A stretch of 61,205 bases of DNA from Acidimicrobiaceae bacterium (GTDB taxonomy: Bacteria; Actinomycetota; Acidimicrobiia; Acidimicrobiales; RAAP-2), in contig DAIDJP010000052.1 in NCBI GenBank assembly GCA_027451285.1, positions 1 to 61,205 on the forward strand. Reading direction: 5' to 3'. Under the pieces are notes generated by a model. That model had not been told where the DNA came from. It saw only the letters and a list, made by a program, of their open reading frames with translations, and did no database searches. The first letter of the stretch is position 1, and every line of letters begins with the position of its first letter. The position numbers and the translations under genes are program-made. Shown piece after piece: positions 17,882 to 26,646 of the stretch.

Positions 17882-19104
17882 TCGGCGCTGACGAGGCCCG
17901 CTCGTACGTCCTCGCGGGGCTGAGTCCCCTCGCGCCGCTCGAGCACCCCCTCGCCGCGTCGATCGGACTCGTGGCGGCGAGCACGGTCACGGCGCGCGAA
18001 CCGGCACCCTCGTTCACCAACTCCGCGATGGACGGGTTCGCCCTACGCGCGAATGACGTGACCGCGAGCGAGACGCGACTTCGCATCGTCGACTCCGTCT
18101 TCGCCGGCGAGTCGAGCAACGTCGTCGTGGGCCGCGGCGAGGCGACACGGATCATGACCGGCGCGCCGCTTCCTCCCGGGGCCGACAGCGTGTGCCCCCG
18201 CGAGGACGCGGTCGTCGAGGACGGCCACGTCGTGATCCACCACGCCGTGGCTGTCGGCGACTCGGTGCGCCACGTCGGCGAGGACATCACCGTCGGCCAG
18301 ACCCTCGTCGAACCCGGCGACGTGATCACGCCGGCCCTGCTCGGCGCTCTCGCCGCCCAGGGGCTGACCTCGATCAACGCCCACCCGGTCCCCCGGGTGG
18401 GCGTTCTCTCGACCGGCAACGAACTGGTCGAGAGCGGTCCGCTGCGCGCGGGTCAGATCCGCGACTCGAACCGTCCGACGCTCCTCGCCGCGCTCGCTCG
18501 GTCCGGGTTCTCCCCCGTCGATCTGGGCACGGTGCGCGACGCGAAAGAGGACCTGCGCGCCGCTTTCGACGCCGCGCGGGCGACGTGTGACGCCGTGATC
18601 TCCACCGGTGGCGTCAGCGCCGGCGACGCCGACTTCGTCAAGGTCGTGCTCGCCGAGCTGTTCGGTGAGCGGGCACGCTCCATGCAGGTCGCGATCCGCC
18701 CGGGCAAGCCCTTCACCTTCGCCCTCGACGCGGCGAACGCGACGCCGTTCTTCGGACTCGCCGGCAACCCGGTCTCGACGCTCGTCGGCTTCGAGCTCTT
18801 CGTGCGCCCGGCCCTGCGCCGTCTCGCCGGCCAGCGCGACATCGACCGGCCGATCGTCCCGATGGTCCTCGACTGCGATCTCACGCGCCAGCCCGACGGC
18901 AAGCTCCACCTCGTGCACGGGATCTGTCGCGTGCACGACGACGGCCGCCTGCACGTCGAGAGCCTGGCGCGTCGCGGATCGCACCTGCTCTTTGCCATCG
19001 CGCAGGCCAACTGCCTCGTGATGGCGCCCGACGGCCCGAGCCTGGCCGCCGGGGAGAGCGTGCGCGCCCTCGTGCTCGAGGACGACCACCTGAACGCAGT
19101 CTGA
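17878..19104 (+). CDS. moeA: Molybdopterin molybdotransferase
   Basis: Inserts molybdate into adenylylated molybdopterin made by MogA. 408 residues, full length. Landmarks: SAMDGFALRANDV (substrate loop), IMTGAPLPPGADSV, DSVRHVGEDI, the MoeA/MogA-like domain with VLSTGNELVESGPLRAGQIRDSNRPTL and STGGVSAGDADFVK, VAIRPGKPFTF, FGLAGNPVSTLVGFELF, and a C-terminal beta-barrel (domain IV). The GTG start overlaps a tiny upstream frame. Divergent from the FdhF-like gene. Confidence 0.94.
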   Translation: MIGADEARSYVLAGLSPLAPLEHPLAASIGLVAASTVTAREPAPSFTNSAMDGFALRANDVTASETRLRIVDSVFAGESSNVVVGRGEATRIMTGAPLPPGADSVCPREDAVVEDGHVVIHHAVAVGDSVRHVGEDITVGQTLVEPGDVITPALLGALAAQGLTSINAHPVPRVGVLSTGNELVESGPLRAGQIRDSNRPTLLAALARSGFSPVDLGTVRDAKEDLRAAFDAARATCDAVISTGGVSAGDADFVKVVLAELFGERARSMQVAIRPGKPFTFALDAANATPFFGLAGNPVSTLVGFELFVRPALRRLAGQRDIDRPIVPMVLDCDLTRQPDGKLHLVHGICRVHDDGRLHVESLARRGSHLLFAIAQANCLVMAPDGPSLAAGESVRALVLEDDHLNAV

Positions 19105-19109
19105 ATGGC

Positions 19110-19757
19110 CTAGACCCGCGAGTCCGAACCCGTCTCGCCCGCGTCCTCGGCGAGCCAGCGCGAGGCCCGTCGCGCGGCCCACGCCTCGCTGACGCGCCCG
19201 CGAAGCATCGACGCCAAGGCTTCGCGGTGCGTCAGCGCCATATAGACGTGTCCGAGGATCACCACCACGACCAGCCAGGCGAAGAGGTCGTGGACGAAGG
19301 TCGCTCCTCCGCGCCAGGACACCGGGAACAGGTCGAACCACTTCAAGATGACGCCGGTCGCGAACAAGACCACCGAGGAGGCGGCCACCAGGACGGCGTT
19401 GAGCTTCTGGCCCGGATTGAACTTGTCGGCGTCGATGTCGATGCGCCCCCACGAGGCGAGCCAGGAGATCTCCGCGCGCGTCCACTCGTTGACGCGGCGC
19501 ACGTCACGGCGCAGTCGTCGACCCCAGGGGCCTAGGGCGGCGACGGCGAAGGGGATCGGCAGCGCGACGCCCGTCCACAGGTGGATCTGCTCGATCGCGA
19601 TGCGCGGCAGGACGAGCCCGAAGAGCGAGCCGTAGTACAGGGGGATGGCGGTGACGATGAGGACGGCGAACATCGCCGCGCTGACCCAGTGCGCCGCGCG
19701 CTCGACCACGTCGAAGCGCACGAGGGTGCGCCGCGTCGCCTCGAGCGCTCCCGTCAC
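19110..19757 (-). CDS. Membrane cytochrome b subunit (FdnI/b561-like)
   Basis: Four-helix dihaem cytochrome b of 215 residues. Candidate haem ligands are the His residues in ERAAHWVSA, EQIHLWTG, TFVHDLFAW and LGHVYMALTH. It resembles the gamma subunit of formate dehydrogenase and the PF01292 b-type cytochromes. The GTG start overlaps the stop codon of the molybdopterin protein gene by four bases (GTGA), so the two are made together and probably form one complex, with the cytochrome linking the exported molybdoenzyme to the quinone pool. Confidence 0.85.
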   Translation of the reverse strand: MTGALEATRRTLVRFDVVERAAHWVSAAMFAVLIVTAIPLYYGSLFGLVLPRIAIEQIHLWTGVALPIPFAVAALGPWGRRLRRDVRRVNEWTRAEISWLASWGRIDIDADKFNPGQKLNAVLVAASSVVLFATGVILKWFDLFPVSWRGGATFVHDLFAWLVVVVILGHVYMALTHREALASMLRGRVSEAWAARRASRWLAEDAGETGSDSRV

Positions 19758-20467
19758 GTGAGTCTCGGATTCGGGTTGGTCGGCCCGGTGGACCCGTCCA
19801 GCCAGCCGTTCACCGGATAGCCGTTCAGCTCCCAGTAGCCCGGCTGGACGGCGTTCACGACGCGGATCGCCGAGAGCCACTTGAGCGACTTGTAGCCGTA
19901 CATCGGCGCGACGTAGAGGCGCACCGGTCCCCCGTGCTCGGTCGTGATCGGCGCGTCGAGCATCCGGTAGGCGACGATCACGTCGGGCAGATGGGCCTGG
20001 TCGATGGTGAGGCTCTCCGTGTCGGCCCCGTCGTGGGACTCGAAGGTGACCGCCACCGCGTCGCGGTGCGCGCCGACCACCTCGAGCAGGTGCGAGAGCT
20101 TCACGCCCTCCCAAGCCACATCGGGCACGCGCCAGCCCGTCACGCACTGAAAGGTCGCCACCAGTCGCGTCGAGGGCATGGCGGTGAGATCGCTGAAGGT
20201 GAAGGTCGTCGGACGATCCACCAGACCGCTCACCTCGAGGCGGTACATGTCGTTGGGAATCGTCGGGAAGACGCCGTTGAGCGAGTAGATGCGAAAGTGG
20301 TCGCCGCCCGGCAAGAGACCGCCCAGCCCCGAACCCAACAACCGTCCCAGGCCGCTCTGGATCGCCCCGCCCACCACGACGCCGGCGGCGCCGAGCGCGA
20401 CGACCCCGAGGAAGACCCGTCGACCGACGGGGATCGTACCCGGCCCCTCTCGTGGTTCCGACGTCAT
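19754..20467 (-). CDS. Exported molybdopterin oxidoreductase (YedY/MsrP or sulfite-oxidase-like)
   Basis: 237-residue protein with an N-terminal GRRVFLGVVALGAAGVVVGGAI segment that looks like a Tat signal or signal anchor, followed by an oxidoreductase molybdopterin-binding domain: FTFSDLTAMPSTRLVATFQCVTGW (Cys is the expected Mo ligand), WEGVKLSHLL, ESHDGADTESL, HGGPVRLYVAPMYGYKSLKWL. Members of this fold repair methionine sulfoxide or act on sulfite and other oxyanions. Strong GGAGGAGGGCG before the ATG. Paired with the cytochrome b subunit instead of the MsrQ haem protein. The substrate is unassigned. Confidence 0.85.
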   Translation of the reverse strand: MTSEPREGPGTIPVGRRVFLGVVALGAAGVVVGGAIQSGLGRLLGSGLGGLLPGGDHFRIYSLNGVFPTIPNDMYRLEVSGLVDRPTTFTFSDLTAMPSTRLVATFQCVTGWRVPDVAWEGVKLSHLLEVVGAHRDAVAVTFESHDGADTESLTIDQAHLPDVIVAYRMLDAPITTEHGGPVRLYVAPMYGYKSLKWLSAIRVVNAVQPGYWELNGYPVNGWLDGSTGPTNPNPRLT

Positions 20468-20562
20468 CGCCCTCCTCCGACATCGTCCATAGGGCGGCGC
20501 TCGAGGGCGCCTCCTAGCGAATCGAAGTCAGTGTAGGGACCAGCGCGCGGCGCGCCGACGGG

Positions 20563-21063
20563 TCAGGTCCCCTCGCGGGCCGCGGCCTCGGGGGCAACCT
20601 GTCGGCCCCAGTCCCCGGACTTGCCGCCGGACTTCCTCTCGATGACCAGGTCCTCGAAGCGCGCCTGCGCGTCGTGCGCGGTGAGCGCGTTGAGCAGGCT
20701 CAGGGCCGCGAAGGCGCACGCCGTGAGGGCCTCCATCTCCACTCCCGTGCGGTGCACGGTCACGACGCTCGAGCGCACGAGCACGCCGTCGCTGTCGCTC
20801 GTCACCTCGACCTGGACGTCGTTCAGGTTGATGGGATGGCACAGGGGGATCAGCTGGGACGTTCGCTTGGCGGCCTGGATGCCCGCCAGACGCGCGGCGA
20901 AGACCGGGTCGAGCCCACCGGGGCCAGCGGGCAGGCTGTTCACGTCCACCCGTGAGCGAACGACGCAACTGGCCTGCGCACTGCGGCGAGTGGGCTCCTT
21001 ATCCGAGACGTCGACCATGCGCAGGCGACCCTCATCGTCTAAGTGCGTAAAGGGCGTCTCCAC
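20563..21063 (-). CDS. moaC: Cyclic pyranopterin monophosphate synthase MoaC, with atypical active site
   Basis: MoaC-fold protein of 166 residues, beginning at a GTG with a strong GGGGAGGA site. Family motifs: MVDVSDKEPTRR (16-27), LAGIQAAKRTSQLIPLCHPI (59-78), TGVEMEALTA (106-115), KSGGKSGDW (144-152). Against E. coli MoaC it keeps His77 (His76 here), Glu112 and Glu114 (Glu109, Glu111) and Lys147 (Lys144). The Lys51 position is Gly50 (GGLDPVFAARLAG in place of the usual KGD), Asp128 is Asn125 and Lys131 is Thr128 (LSLLNALT in place of TIYDMCK). It is therefore unlikely to be active alone. Divergent from moaA, its partner in making cPMP. Confidence 0.88.
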   Translation of the reverse strand: METPFTHLDDEGRLRMVDVSDKEPTRRSAQASCVVRSRVDVNSLPAGPGGLDPVFAARLAGIQAAKRTSQLIPLCHPINLNDVQVEVTSDSDGVLVRSSVVTVHRTGVEMEALTACAFAALSLLNALTAHDAQARFEDLVIERKSGGKSGDWGRQVAPEAAAREGT

Positions 21064-21161
21064 CGGTTCCTCCCCTCGCCAGACTCGAACTCGAGTCGAG
21101 GGCATGCTACAGCGACGTGTCGCGTCGCCGCGCCGACCGTGGCGTTTCGTGTGTCGCTCGT

Positions 21162-21167
21162 TAGGCT
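21162..21167 (+). promoter_or_regulatory. -10 box TAGGCT of moaA
   Basis: TAGGCT ends exactly six bases before the ATG of moaA, supporting the upstream start and a leaderless transcript. Confidence 0.45.
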
Positions 21168-21173
21168 CGGGGC

Positions 21174-22298
21174 ATGAGCGACGGGGCGATCTCTCAGACG
21201 CGTGAACCGCACGCCGAGCGAGACGCGTCGTCGACCACGCCGGTCGCCCTCTCGGTGAAGCCCCACCGCAGGGCCTCGAGCGCGCTATCCACCTCGCCGC
21301 CGATCATGCCCGACTCCGGGCCTCTCCTCGACACCTACGGACGTGTCCACAGCGACCTGCGCATCTCGATCACCGACCGCTGCAACCTGCGCTGCGTCTA
21401 CTGCATGTCCGAGGACATGCAGTTCCAGCCCCGCGAGCAGCTCCTCAGCTTCGACGAGCTCGAACGCGTGGCCCGCGTGGCGCGCGACCTCGGCGTCACC
21501 TCGATTCGCCTGACCGGGGGCGAGCCGCTGGTGCGCCGTGGCGTCGTCGAGCTCGTCGCGCGCCTGGCCGCGCTCGACTTCGAGGACATCGCCCTGACCA
21601 CCAACGCCACCAGGCTGGCCCCGCTGGCCGCGCCCCTCAAGGCGGCCGGGCTGACCCGGGTGAACATCAGCTGCGACTCACTGCGCCCCGAGCGCTTCGC
21701 CTCGATACGGCGCCGCGGCGACCTCGCGACGGTGCTCGCGGCCATGGACGAGGCCGAGTCTGCTGGGCTATCGCCACTCAAGGTGAACGTCGTGCTGCTG
21801 CGCGGGATCAACGACGACGAGATCCTCGACTTCGCGCGATTCGCGCGCGAGACCGGGCGCCTCGTACGCTTCATCGAGTTCATGCCCCTCGACGCCCAGG
21901 GCGAGTGGGACCGTGAGCGACTGGTGCCCGGCCGCGAGGTCTTCGACGTCGTGAACGCCGCCTGGAGGATCGAGCCGATCGACGAACCGGGCCGCGTCGC
22001 GCCCGCCGAGCGGTTCCGCTTCGCCGACGGACGCGGCGAGATCGGCCTGATCTCGACCGTGACCGAGCCCTTCTGTGGGACGTGCAACCGACTGCGCCTC
22101 ACCGCCGACGGATCGATCCGCAACTGCCTCTTCAGCGACGACGAGCACTCGCTGCGCCGCCTGCTGCGCGAGGGCTGCGAAGACGCCGACATCGAGCGCG
22201 TGCTGCGGCGCGCGGTGTGGGCGAAGTTCCCGGGGCACGCCATCAACGAGCCCGAGTTCCTGCGCCCCCATCGCTCCATGTCCATGATCGGCGGTTGA
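21174..22298 (+). CDS. moaA: GTP 3',8-cyclase (radical SAM)
   Basis: Radical SAM enzyme that converts GTP to 3',8-cyclo-GTP, the substrate of MoaC. 374 residues with an N-terminal extension of about 44 compared with E. coli. First cluster motif CNLRCVYC (CxxxCxxC), SAM-binding [18 protein letters not shown], and the second cluster [19 protein letters not shown] (CxxC then C), but the C-terminus ends RSMSMIGG, the GG tail needed for activity. The ATG at 21174 follows a -10 box; a later ATG (21306) would give a shorter protein but has no binding site. Confidence 0.95.
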   Translation: MSDGAISQTREPHAERDASSTTPVALSVKPHRRASSALSTSPPIMPDSGPLLDTYGRVHSDLRISITDRCNLRCVYCMSEDMQFQPREQLLSFDELERVARVARDLGVTSIRLTGGEPLVRRGVVELVARLAALDFEDIALTTNATRLAPLAAPLKAAGLTRVNISCDSLRPERFASIRRRGDLATVLAAMDEAESAGLSPLKVNVVLLRGINDDEILDFARFARETGRLVRFIEFMPLDAQGEWDRERLVPGREVFDVVNAAWRIEPIDEPGRVAPAERFRFADGRGEIGLISTVTEPFCGTCNRLRLTADGSIRNCLFSDDEHSLRRLLREGCEDADIERVLRRAVWAKFPGHAINEPEFLRPHRSMSMIGG

Positions 22299-22365
22299 GC
22301 GCCGCGTTTCACCCCGGCGCTACTGTGGGGCGAGCAAGCGGTTCTCGGCAACGGAGGGGGCGTCT

Positions 22366-23481
22366 ATGAGCAGCGTGCGTGTACTGGTTGGCACCCGAAA
22401 AGGGGCCTTCATCCTCACCTCGGACGCTAAGCGCAAGGACTGGCGCGTCGAGGGACCGCTCTTCGCCGGCTGGGAGATCTTTCACATGAAGGGCTCGCCC
22501 GTCGACACGAACCGGATCTTCGTCTCGCAGTCCTCGGGCTGGTTCGGCCAGTTGATCCAGCGCTCCGACGACGGTGGCACCACCTGGGAGCCGGTCGGCA
22601 ACCAGTTCGTCTACGACGGGGTGCCCGGCACCCACCAGTGGTACGACGGGACGCCACACCCCTGGGAGTTCGCGCGGGTCTGGCACCTCGAGCCGTCACT
22701 GACCGATCCCGACAGCGTGCTCGCCGGCGTCGAGGACGCCGCGCTCTTTCGCTCGAGCGACGCCGGCGCGTCCTGGACCGAGCTGTCGGGCCTTCGCGGA
22801 CACGACACGGGCTCGCAGTGGCAGCCGGGCGCGGGCGGGATGTGCCTGCACACCATCATCCAGAGTCCCACCGATCCCGGGCGCATCGTTGTGGCCATCT
22901 CGGCGGCCGGGGCGTTTCGCTCCGACGACAACGGCGAGCACTGGAAGCCGATCAACAAGGGCCTGCGCTCCGAGGAGATCCCCGACGTCGACACCGAGGT
23001 CGGCCACTGCGTGCACCACGTCGCGATGCACCCGAGCCGTCCCGACGTGCTCTTCATGCAAAAGCACTGGGACATCATGCGCAGCAACGACGCGGGTGAG
23101 TCGTGGTTCGAGGTCAGCGGCAACCTGCCGACGGACTTTGGCTTCGTGATCGACGTGCACGCCCACGAGCCCGAGACACTTTTCGTGGTGCCGATCACGA
23201 GCGACTCGATGCACTTCCCCGTCGACGGCCAGCTGCGCGTCTATCGCAGCCGCAGCGGCGGCAACGAGTGGGAGCCGCTCACCAAGGGCCTGCCCCAGAG
23301 CAACTGCTACGTCAACGTCCTGCGCGACGCGATGGCCGTCGACACCCTCGAGGACTGCGGCGTCTACTTCGGCACCACCGGCGGCCAGGTCTACGTCTCG
23401 GCCAACGGCGGCGACACCTGGGAGGCGATCGTGCACGACCTGCCCGCGGTCCTCTCGGTGGAAGTGCAAACCGTGGCATGA
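22366..23481 (+). CDS. BNR/Asp-box repeat protein (sialidase-like propeller)
   Basis: 371-residue beta-propeller with at least six Asp-box motifs (S-x-D/N-x-G-x-x-W): [50 protein letters not shown] and [10 protein letters not shown]. It resembles COG4447 'photosystem II stability/sialidase-like' proteins. There is no signal peptide, and I do not see the Arg triad and FRIP motif of true sialidases, so catalysis on sialic acid is doubtful. Good GGAGGGGG site before the ATG. It overlaps the next gene, a MoaD/ThiS-like protein, by four bases (ATGA), a linkage I recall from other actinobacteria. Confidence 0.82.
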   Translation: MSSVRVLVGTRKGAFILTSDAKRKDWRVEGPLFAGWEIFHMKGSPVDTNRIFVSQSSGWFGQLIQRSDDGGTTWEPVGNQFVYDGVPGTHQWYDGTPHPWEFARVWHLEPSLTDPDSVLAGVEDAALFRSSDAGASWTELSGLRGHDTGSQWQPGAGGMCLHTIIQSPTDPGRIVVAISAAGAFRSDDNGEHWKPINKGLRSEEIPDVDTEVGHCVHHVAMHPSRPDVLFMQKHWDIMRSNDAGESWFEVSGNLPTDFGFVIDVHAHEPETLFVVPITSDSMHFPVDGQLRVYRSRSGGNEWEPLTKGLPQSNCYVNVLRDAMAVDTLEDCGVYFGTTGGQVYVSANGGDTWEAIVHDLPAVLSVEVQTVA

Positions 23482-23774
23482 TCCGGGTGATCCTGCCGGC
23501 TCACTTAAAGACGCTGACCCACGTCACCGGCGAGGTCCACTTGGACCTGTCCGGTCCCGTCACCCAGCGCAGCGTGCTCGACGCGCTCGAGGCCCGCTAC
23601 CCGGTCCTGCTCGGCACGATCCGCGACCCCGCCACGAAGAAGCGCCGACCCTTCATCCGCTTCTACGCCTGCGAGGAGGACCTCTCGCACGACTCGCCCG
23701 ACGCAGAGCTAGCCCGCGAGGTCATCGAGGGGCGCGAGCCGTTCATCGTCGTCGGCGCGATGGCCGGCGGCTGA
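23478..23774 (+). CDS. MoaD/ThiS-family ubiquitin-like protein
   Basis: 98-residue beta-grasp protein ending GAMAGG, so it has the free Gly-Gly tail needed for adenylation and thiocarboxylate or conjugate formation. The core differs from the classical moaD encoded about 4.7 kb downstream (longer, with [11 protein letters not shown] insertion), so it is probably a sulfur carrier or modifier for another pathway. Translationally coupled (ATGA) to the BNR propeller gene, so the propeller is the likeliest partner or target. Confidence 0.85.
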   Translation: MIRVILPAHLKTLTHVTGEVHLDLSGPVTQRSVLDALEARYPVLLGTIRDPATKKRRPFIRFYACEEDLSHDSPDAELAREVIEGREPFIVVGAMAGG

Positions 23775-24326
23775 TCAGTCGCCGAGGCCCTCGAGGCCGT
23801 CGAGGCTGACGGCGTTCTTCGCGCGCCGGTACTCGGCTATCCCCTCGGGACCCTTGCGTCGCGACCACTGGTCCAGCGTCGGACGGTGCGACGTGAACTC
23901 CATGAACGGCACGCCATAGCCACACGAGTCCGACACGCGCGCGACGTCGAGCACGATGATCGAGCGCACGCCGACGCCGTCGGGTTCGGCGAATCGAGGC
24001 GCGAGCGTGGCGAACTCCGCGGAACCCATCTCCACGACCCGGCCGCGCCCGTGCAGGCGCACGATGCGCGGCGGACCCGCGAACGCGCAGAACATGATGA
24101 CGAGGCGACCGTTCTCGCGCAGGTGCGCGATCGTCTCGACCCCGCTGCCGGTCTGATCCAAGTAGGCCACCCGATCGGGGCCGAGGACGGCGAACTCGCC
24201 GCGGTTACCCTTGGGCGAGCAGTTGATCGATCCTTCGACGTCGAGCGGGGCGCTCGCCACGAAGAACACCGGCTGGTCGATCAACCACGCGCCCAGGCTC
24301 TCGCTGATCTCGTCGAGCTTTCCCAT
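23775..24326 (-). CDS. Pyridoxamine 5'-phosphate oxidase-family flavoprotein
   Basis: 183-residue FMN-binding split-barrel protein. Landmarks: QPVFFVASAPLDVEGSINCSPKG (INxSPKG is typical of this group), YLDQTGSGVETIAHLRENGRLVIMFCAF, and GRGRVVEMG. Members of this subgroup are uncharacterised and may bind FMN, F420 or haem. Its stop codon abuts that of the MoaD-like gene with no bases between. Upstream lies TAGACC followed by six bases and the ATG, close to the local leaderless pattern. Confidence 0.82.
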   Translation of the reverse strand: MGKLDEISESLGAWLIDQPVFFVASAPLDVEGSINCSPKGNRGEFAVLGPDRVAYLDQTGSGVETIAHLRENGRLVIMFCAFAGPPRIVRLHGRGRVVEMGSAEFATLAPRFAEPDGVGVRSIIVLDVARVSDSCGYGVPFMEFTSHRPTLDQWSRRKGPEGIAEYRRAKNAVSLDGLEGLGD

Positions 24327-24394
24327 CCGCCCGGTCTAGCGGGCCGCGTGCTGCAACGACGCCGCCTCGGCCTCTCGGCGAGGTACCCGCTCGT

Positions 24395-24400
24395 TAGTCT
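24395..24400 (+). promoter_or_regulatory. -10 box TAGTCT of the HTH-Mop gene
   Basis: TAGTCT ends exactly six bases before the GTG start, indicating a leaderless message. Confidence 0.42.
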
Positions 24401-24406
24401 GGGCCA

Positions 24407-24808
24407 GTGACCAAGTATCGGGTGGGGCGGGCGGCGGAACTACTCGGCGTGAGCGTGGACACCCTGCGCCGCTGGGCCAGCGCGGGACGCATCGCCGTCA
24501 CCGTCGCCCCCGACGGTCGGCGCTACTACGACGGCGCCGACCTCGCGCGCCTGGCCGTGGAGATCGGTGGCGAGAACGCCGCCGAGGCCCCGCGCGCCCA
24601 ATCGGCGCGCAACCGCTTCGTCGGCATCGTCACGCGCGTGGTGAAGGACCAGGTCGTCGCCCAGATCGACATCCAGGCCGGCCCGCATCGCTTCGTGTCG
24701 CTGATCACGCGCGAAGCCGCCGACGAACTCCAGCTCGAGCCCGGCGTCGTGGTCGACGCGGTGGTGAAGGCCACCAACGTCGGCGTGGAGATCCCCTCAA
24801 CCTTCTAG
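24407..24808 (+). CDS. HTH-Mop (TOBE) molybdate-responsive protein
   Basis: 133-residue protein with a MerR/excisionase-type helix-turn-helix (YRVGRAAELLGVSVDTLRRWASAGRI, 4-29) and a C-terminal molybdopterin-binding Mop/TOBE domain (ARNRFVGIVTRVVKDQVVAQIDIQAG...VKATNVGVEIP, 67-131). The Mop fold binds molybdate or tungstate, so it probably senses the oxyanion and controls uptake, replacing ModE. Its stop codon overlaps that of modBC by four bases (CTAG). The binding site is not known. Confidence 0.87.
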   Translation: MTKYRVGRAAELLGVSVDTLRRWASAGRIAVTVAPDGRRYYDGADLARLAVEIGGENAAEAPRAQSARNRFVGIVTRVVKDQVVAQIDIQAGPHRFVSLITREAADELQLEPGVVVDAVVKATNVGVEIPSTF

Positions 24809-26646
24809 GTTGCGGCGGCGAGCTCGACGCGCGGCCACAGCGAGACGTCGTCGGCGCGGATCAGAACCGCGCACGTATCGCCCACCGACCACTCCGTCGC
24901 GTCGGCGCTGCGAACGAGGAGAGTCGTCGAGGGACCGATCCCGACGAGGTAGTCACTCGCCACCCCCACGTAGGCCACGTCGAGGATCGCCCCGGCAAGC
25001 GCCGTGTGGCGAGCCGGCGCCACGGCGTCGGATGCCGCGAGGGTGACGCGCTCGGGGCGCACGCTCCACGAGACGTCCGCCCCCTCGAGCGCGGCGACGT
25101 CGGCGACAATCCTGACCCCGTCGCACTCGATGGCTCCGGCGCGCACTCGCGCGGGCAGGAGGTTCGCGATGCCGAGAAGTCGGGCCACCTCGGGCGACGC
25201 CGGGTGGGCGAACACCTCACGGCTGGTGCCCGCCTGCAGCGCCGCGCCCGCGCTGACGACGAGCACGTCCTCGGACAGGAACCCCGCCTCCTCGGGGTCG
25301 TGGGTGACGAGCACGGTGGAGAGCCCCGTCTCTCGCTGGAGCTCTCGCACCAGGCGACGCAGGTCCTGGCGCACCGGCACGTCGAGGGCCGAGAAGGGCT
25401 CGTCGAGCAAGAGCAGCACGGGTCCGGCGCAGAGGACCTGGCCGAGCGCCACCCGCTGGCGCTGGCCGCCCGAGAGCTGGGCGGGAAGGTGCGACTCGAG
25501 GCCGTCGAGCCCGAGGCGGTGCAGCCAGTAGCGCGCGACCTCGGCACTCGCCGCGGGCGCGAAGTTCAGCTGCTGCCAGACGGTGAGATGGGGGAACAGC
25601 GAGAAGCCCTGGGCGACGTAGCCCACCCCGCGCCGAACGACGGGCACGTCGCCGAGGGCGTCCTCGCCACACCAGAGCCGCGCCGACTCCGGCCCGTAGA
25701 GGCCCGCGAGGCTGCGCAGCAGCGCCGACTTGCCGGCACCCGAGGGACCCAACACCGCGAGGTGGCGCACCGCGCGCGACGACGTGAGTCGTAGATGGAA
25801 GGCGCCGAGGTGATGATCCACCTCGAAGCGAACGGGTCGCGCCGCGACGCTCGCGGGCGCGCGGGGCTCGACCGACGGAAGACGCGGCGCGCGACGGCGC
25901 CAGTGCAGGCGGCTCACGGCGACCACGACAGTCGCCGCCGCCAGCGCGAGGGCCGTCGGGGCGAGCGTCGTGGAGAGACCCGCCCCGCTGAACTGGTTGT
26001 AGGTGTAGATGGGCAGCGACGTCGGGTTGTAGGCGAGGACCACGACCGCCCCGTATTCGCCGAAGGCTCGCAACCACGCGAGCACCATGCCCGCGCGAAT
26101 GCCCGGCGCGGCGACGGGGATCGCCACACGCACGAAGCGCGACACCTCGCCGTGGCCCAACGTCTCGGCGACGTCGAGCAGGCTCTGGTCGATCGACTCG
26201 AAGGCCGCGCGCGCCGCGACCACCAGGAACGGCGCGGCCACGAAGGTCATGGCGAGCACGACCCCCGTGCGCGAGTTGGTGAGCTGGCGGTCGAAGAGTC
26301 GGCCGAGGAACGTGTAGGGACCCACGAGATAGATGAGGACGATCCCGCTCATCAGCGGCGGCAACGCCAGGGGGATCTGGACCAGCACACCGACCACGCG
26401 CGAGAGCCGGCTGGTCGATCGAGCCAGGACGAAGGCGAGCGGCAGTCCGACGACGGTAATGAGAGCGAGCGAGATGGTCGCGGCGCTCAGCGAGACCCAC
26501 AGCGCCGAATACAGACCCGCTTGGTGAAAGCCGCGTTGCGACGTCGACGCGAATCGAATCACCAGCGCGACGAGAGGCGCCGCCAGGTAGACAACGGCCA
26601 GGCCGGCGAGCCAGCGCAGCGGTCCAGCGAGACCGCGAGGGGTCAC
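24805..26646 (-). CDS. modBC: Molybdate ABC transporter, fused permease-ATPase (ModBC)
   Basis: 613-residue fusion of the two membrane-side components of a molybdate/tungstate importer. Residues 1 to about 260 are a ModB permease with six helices and the EAA-type loop (ESIDQSLLDVAETLGHGEVSRFVRVAIP). The rest is ModC: Walker A GPSGAGKSA, signature LSGGQRQRVALG, Walker B LLLLDEPFSALD, switch VTHDPEE, and a TOBE domain at the end. The GTG start overlaps the modA stop codon by four bases. ModB and ModC are usually separate proteins; the fusion fixes stoichiometry at one to one. Confidence 0.92.
   Translation of the reverse strand: MTPRGLAGPLRWLAGLAVVYLAAPLVALVIRFASTSQRGFHQAGLYSALWVSLSAATISLALITVVGLPLAFVLARSTSRLSRVVGVLVQIPLALPPLMSGIVLIYLVGPYTFLGRLFDRQLTNSRTGVVLAMTFVAAPFLVVAARAAFESIDQSLLDVAETLGHGEVSRFVRVAIPVAAPGIRAGMVLAWLRAFGEYGAVVVLAYNPTSLPIYTYNQFSGAGLSTTLAPTALALAAATVVVAVSRLHWRRRAPRLPSVEPRAPASVAARPVRFEVDHHLGAFHLRLTSSRAVRHLAVLGPSGAGKSALLRSLAGLYGPESARLWCGEDALGDVPVVRRGVGYVAQGFSLFPHLTVWQQLNFAPAASAEVARYWLHRLGLDGLESHLPAQLSGGQRQRVALGQVLCAGPVLLLLDEPFSALDVPVRQDLRRLVRELQRETGLSTVLVTHDPEEAGFLSEDVLVVSAGAALQAGTSREVFAHPASPEVARLLGIANLLPARVRAGAIECDGVRIVADVAALEGADVSWSVRPERVTLAASDAVAPARHTALAGAILDVAYVGVASDYLVGIGPSTTLLVRSADATEWSVGDTCAVLIRADDVSLWPRVELAAAT

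Noticed and set aside
18043..19485. 480-residue minus-strand open frame
   Set aside because: Antisense to moeA and across the cytochrome gene; no family, no start signal.
22366..23481. True sialidase
   Set aside because: Asp boxes are present, but there is no signal peptide and I cannot find the Arg triad or FRIP motif.
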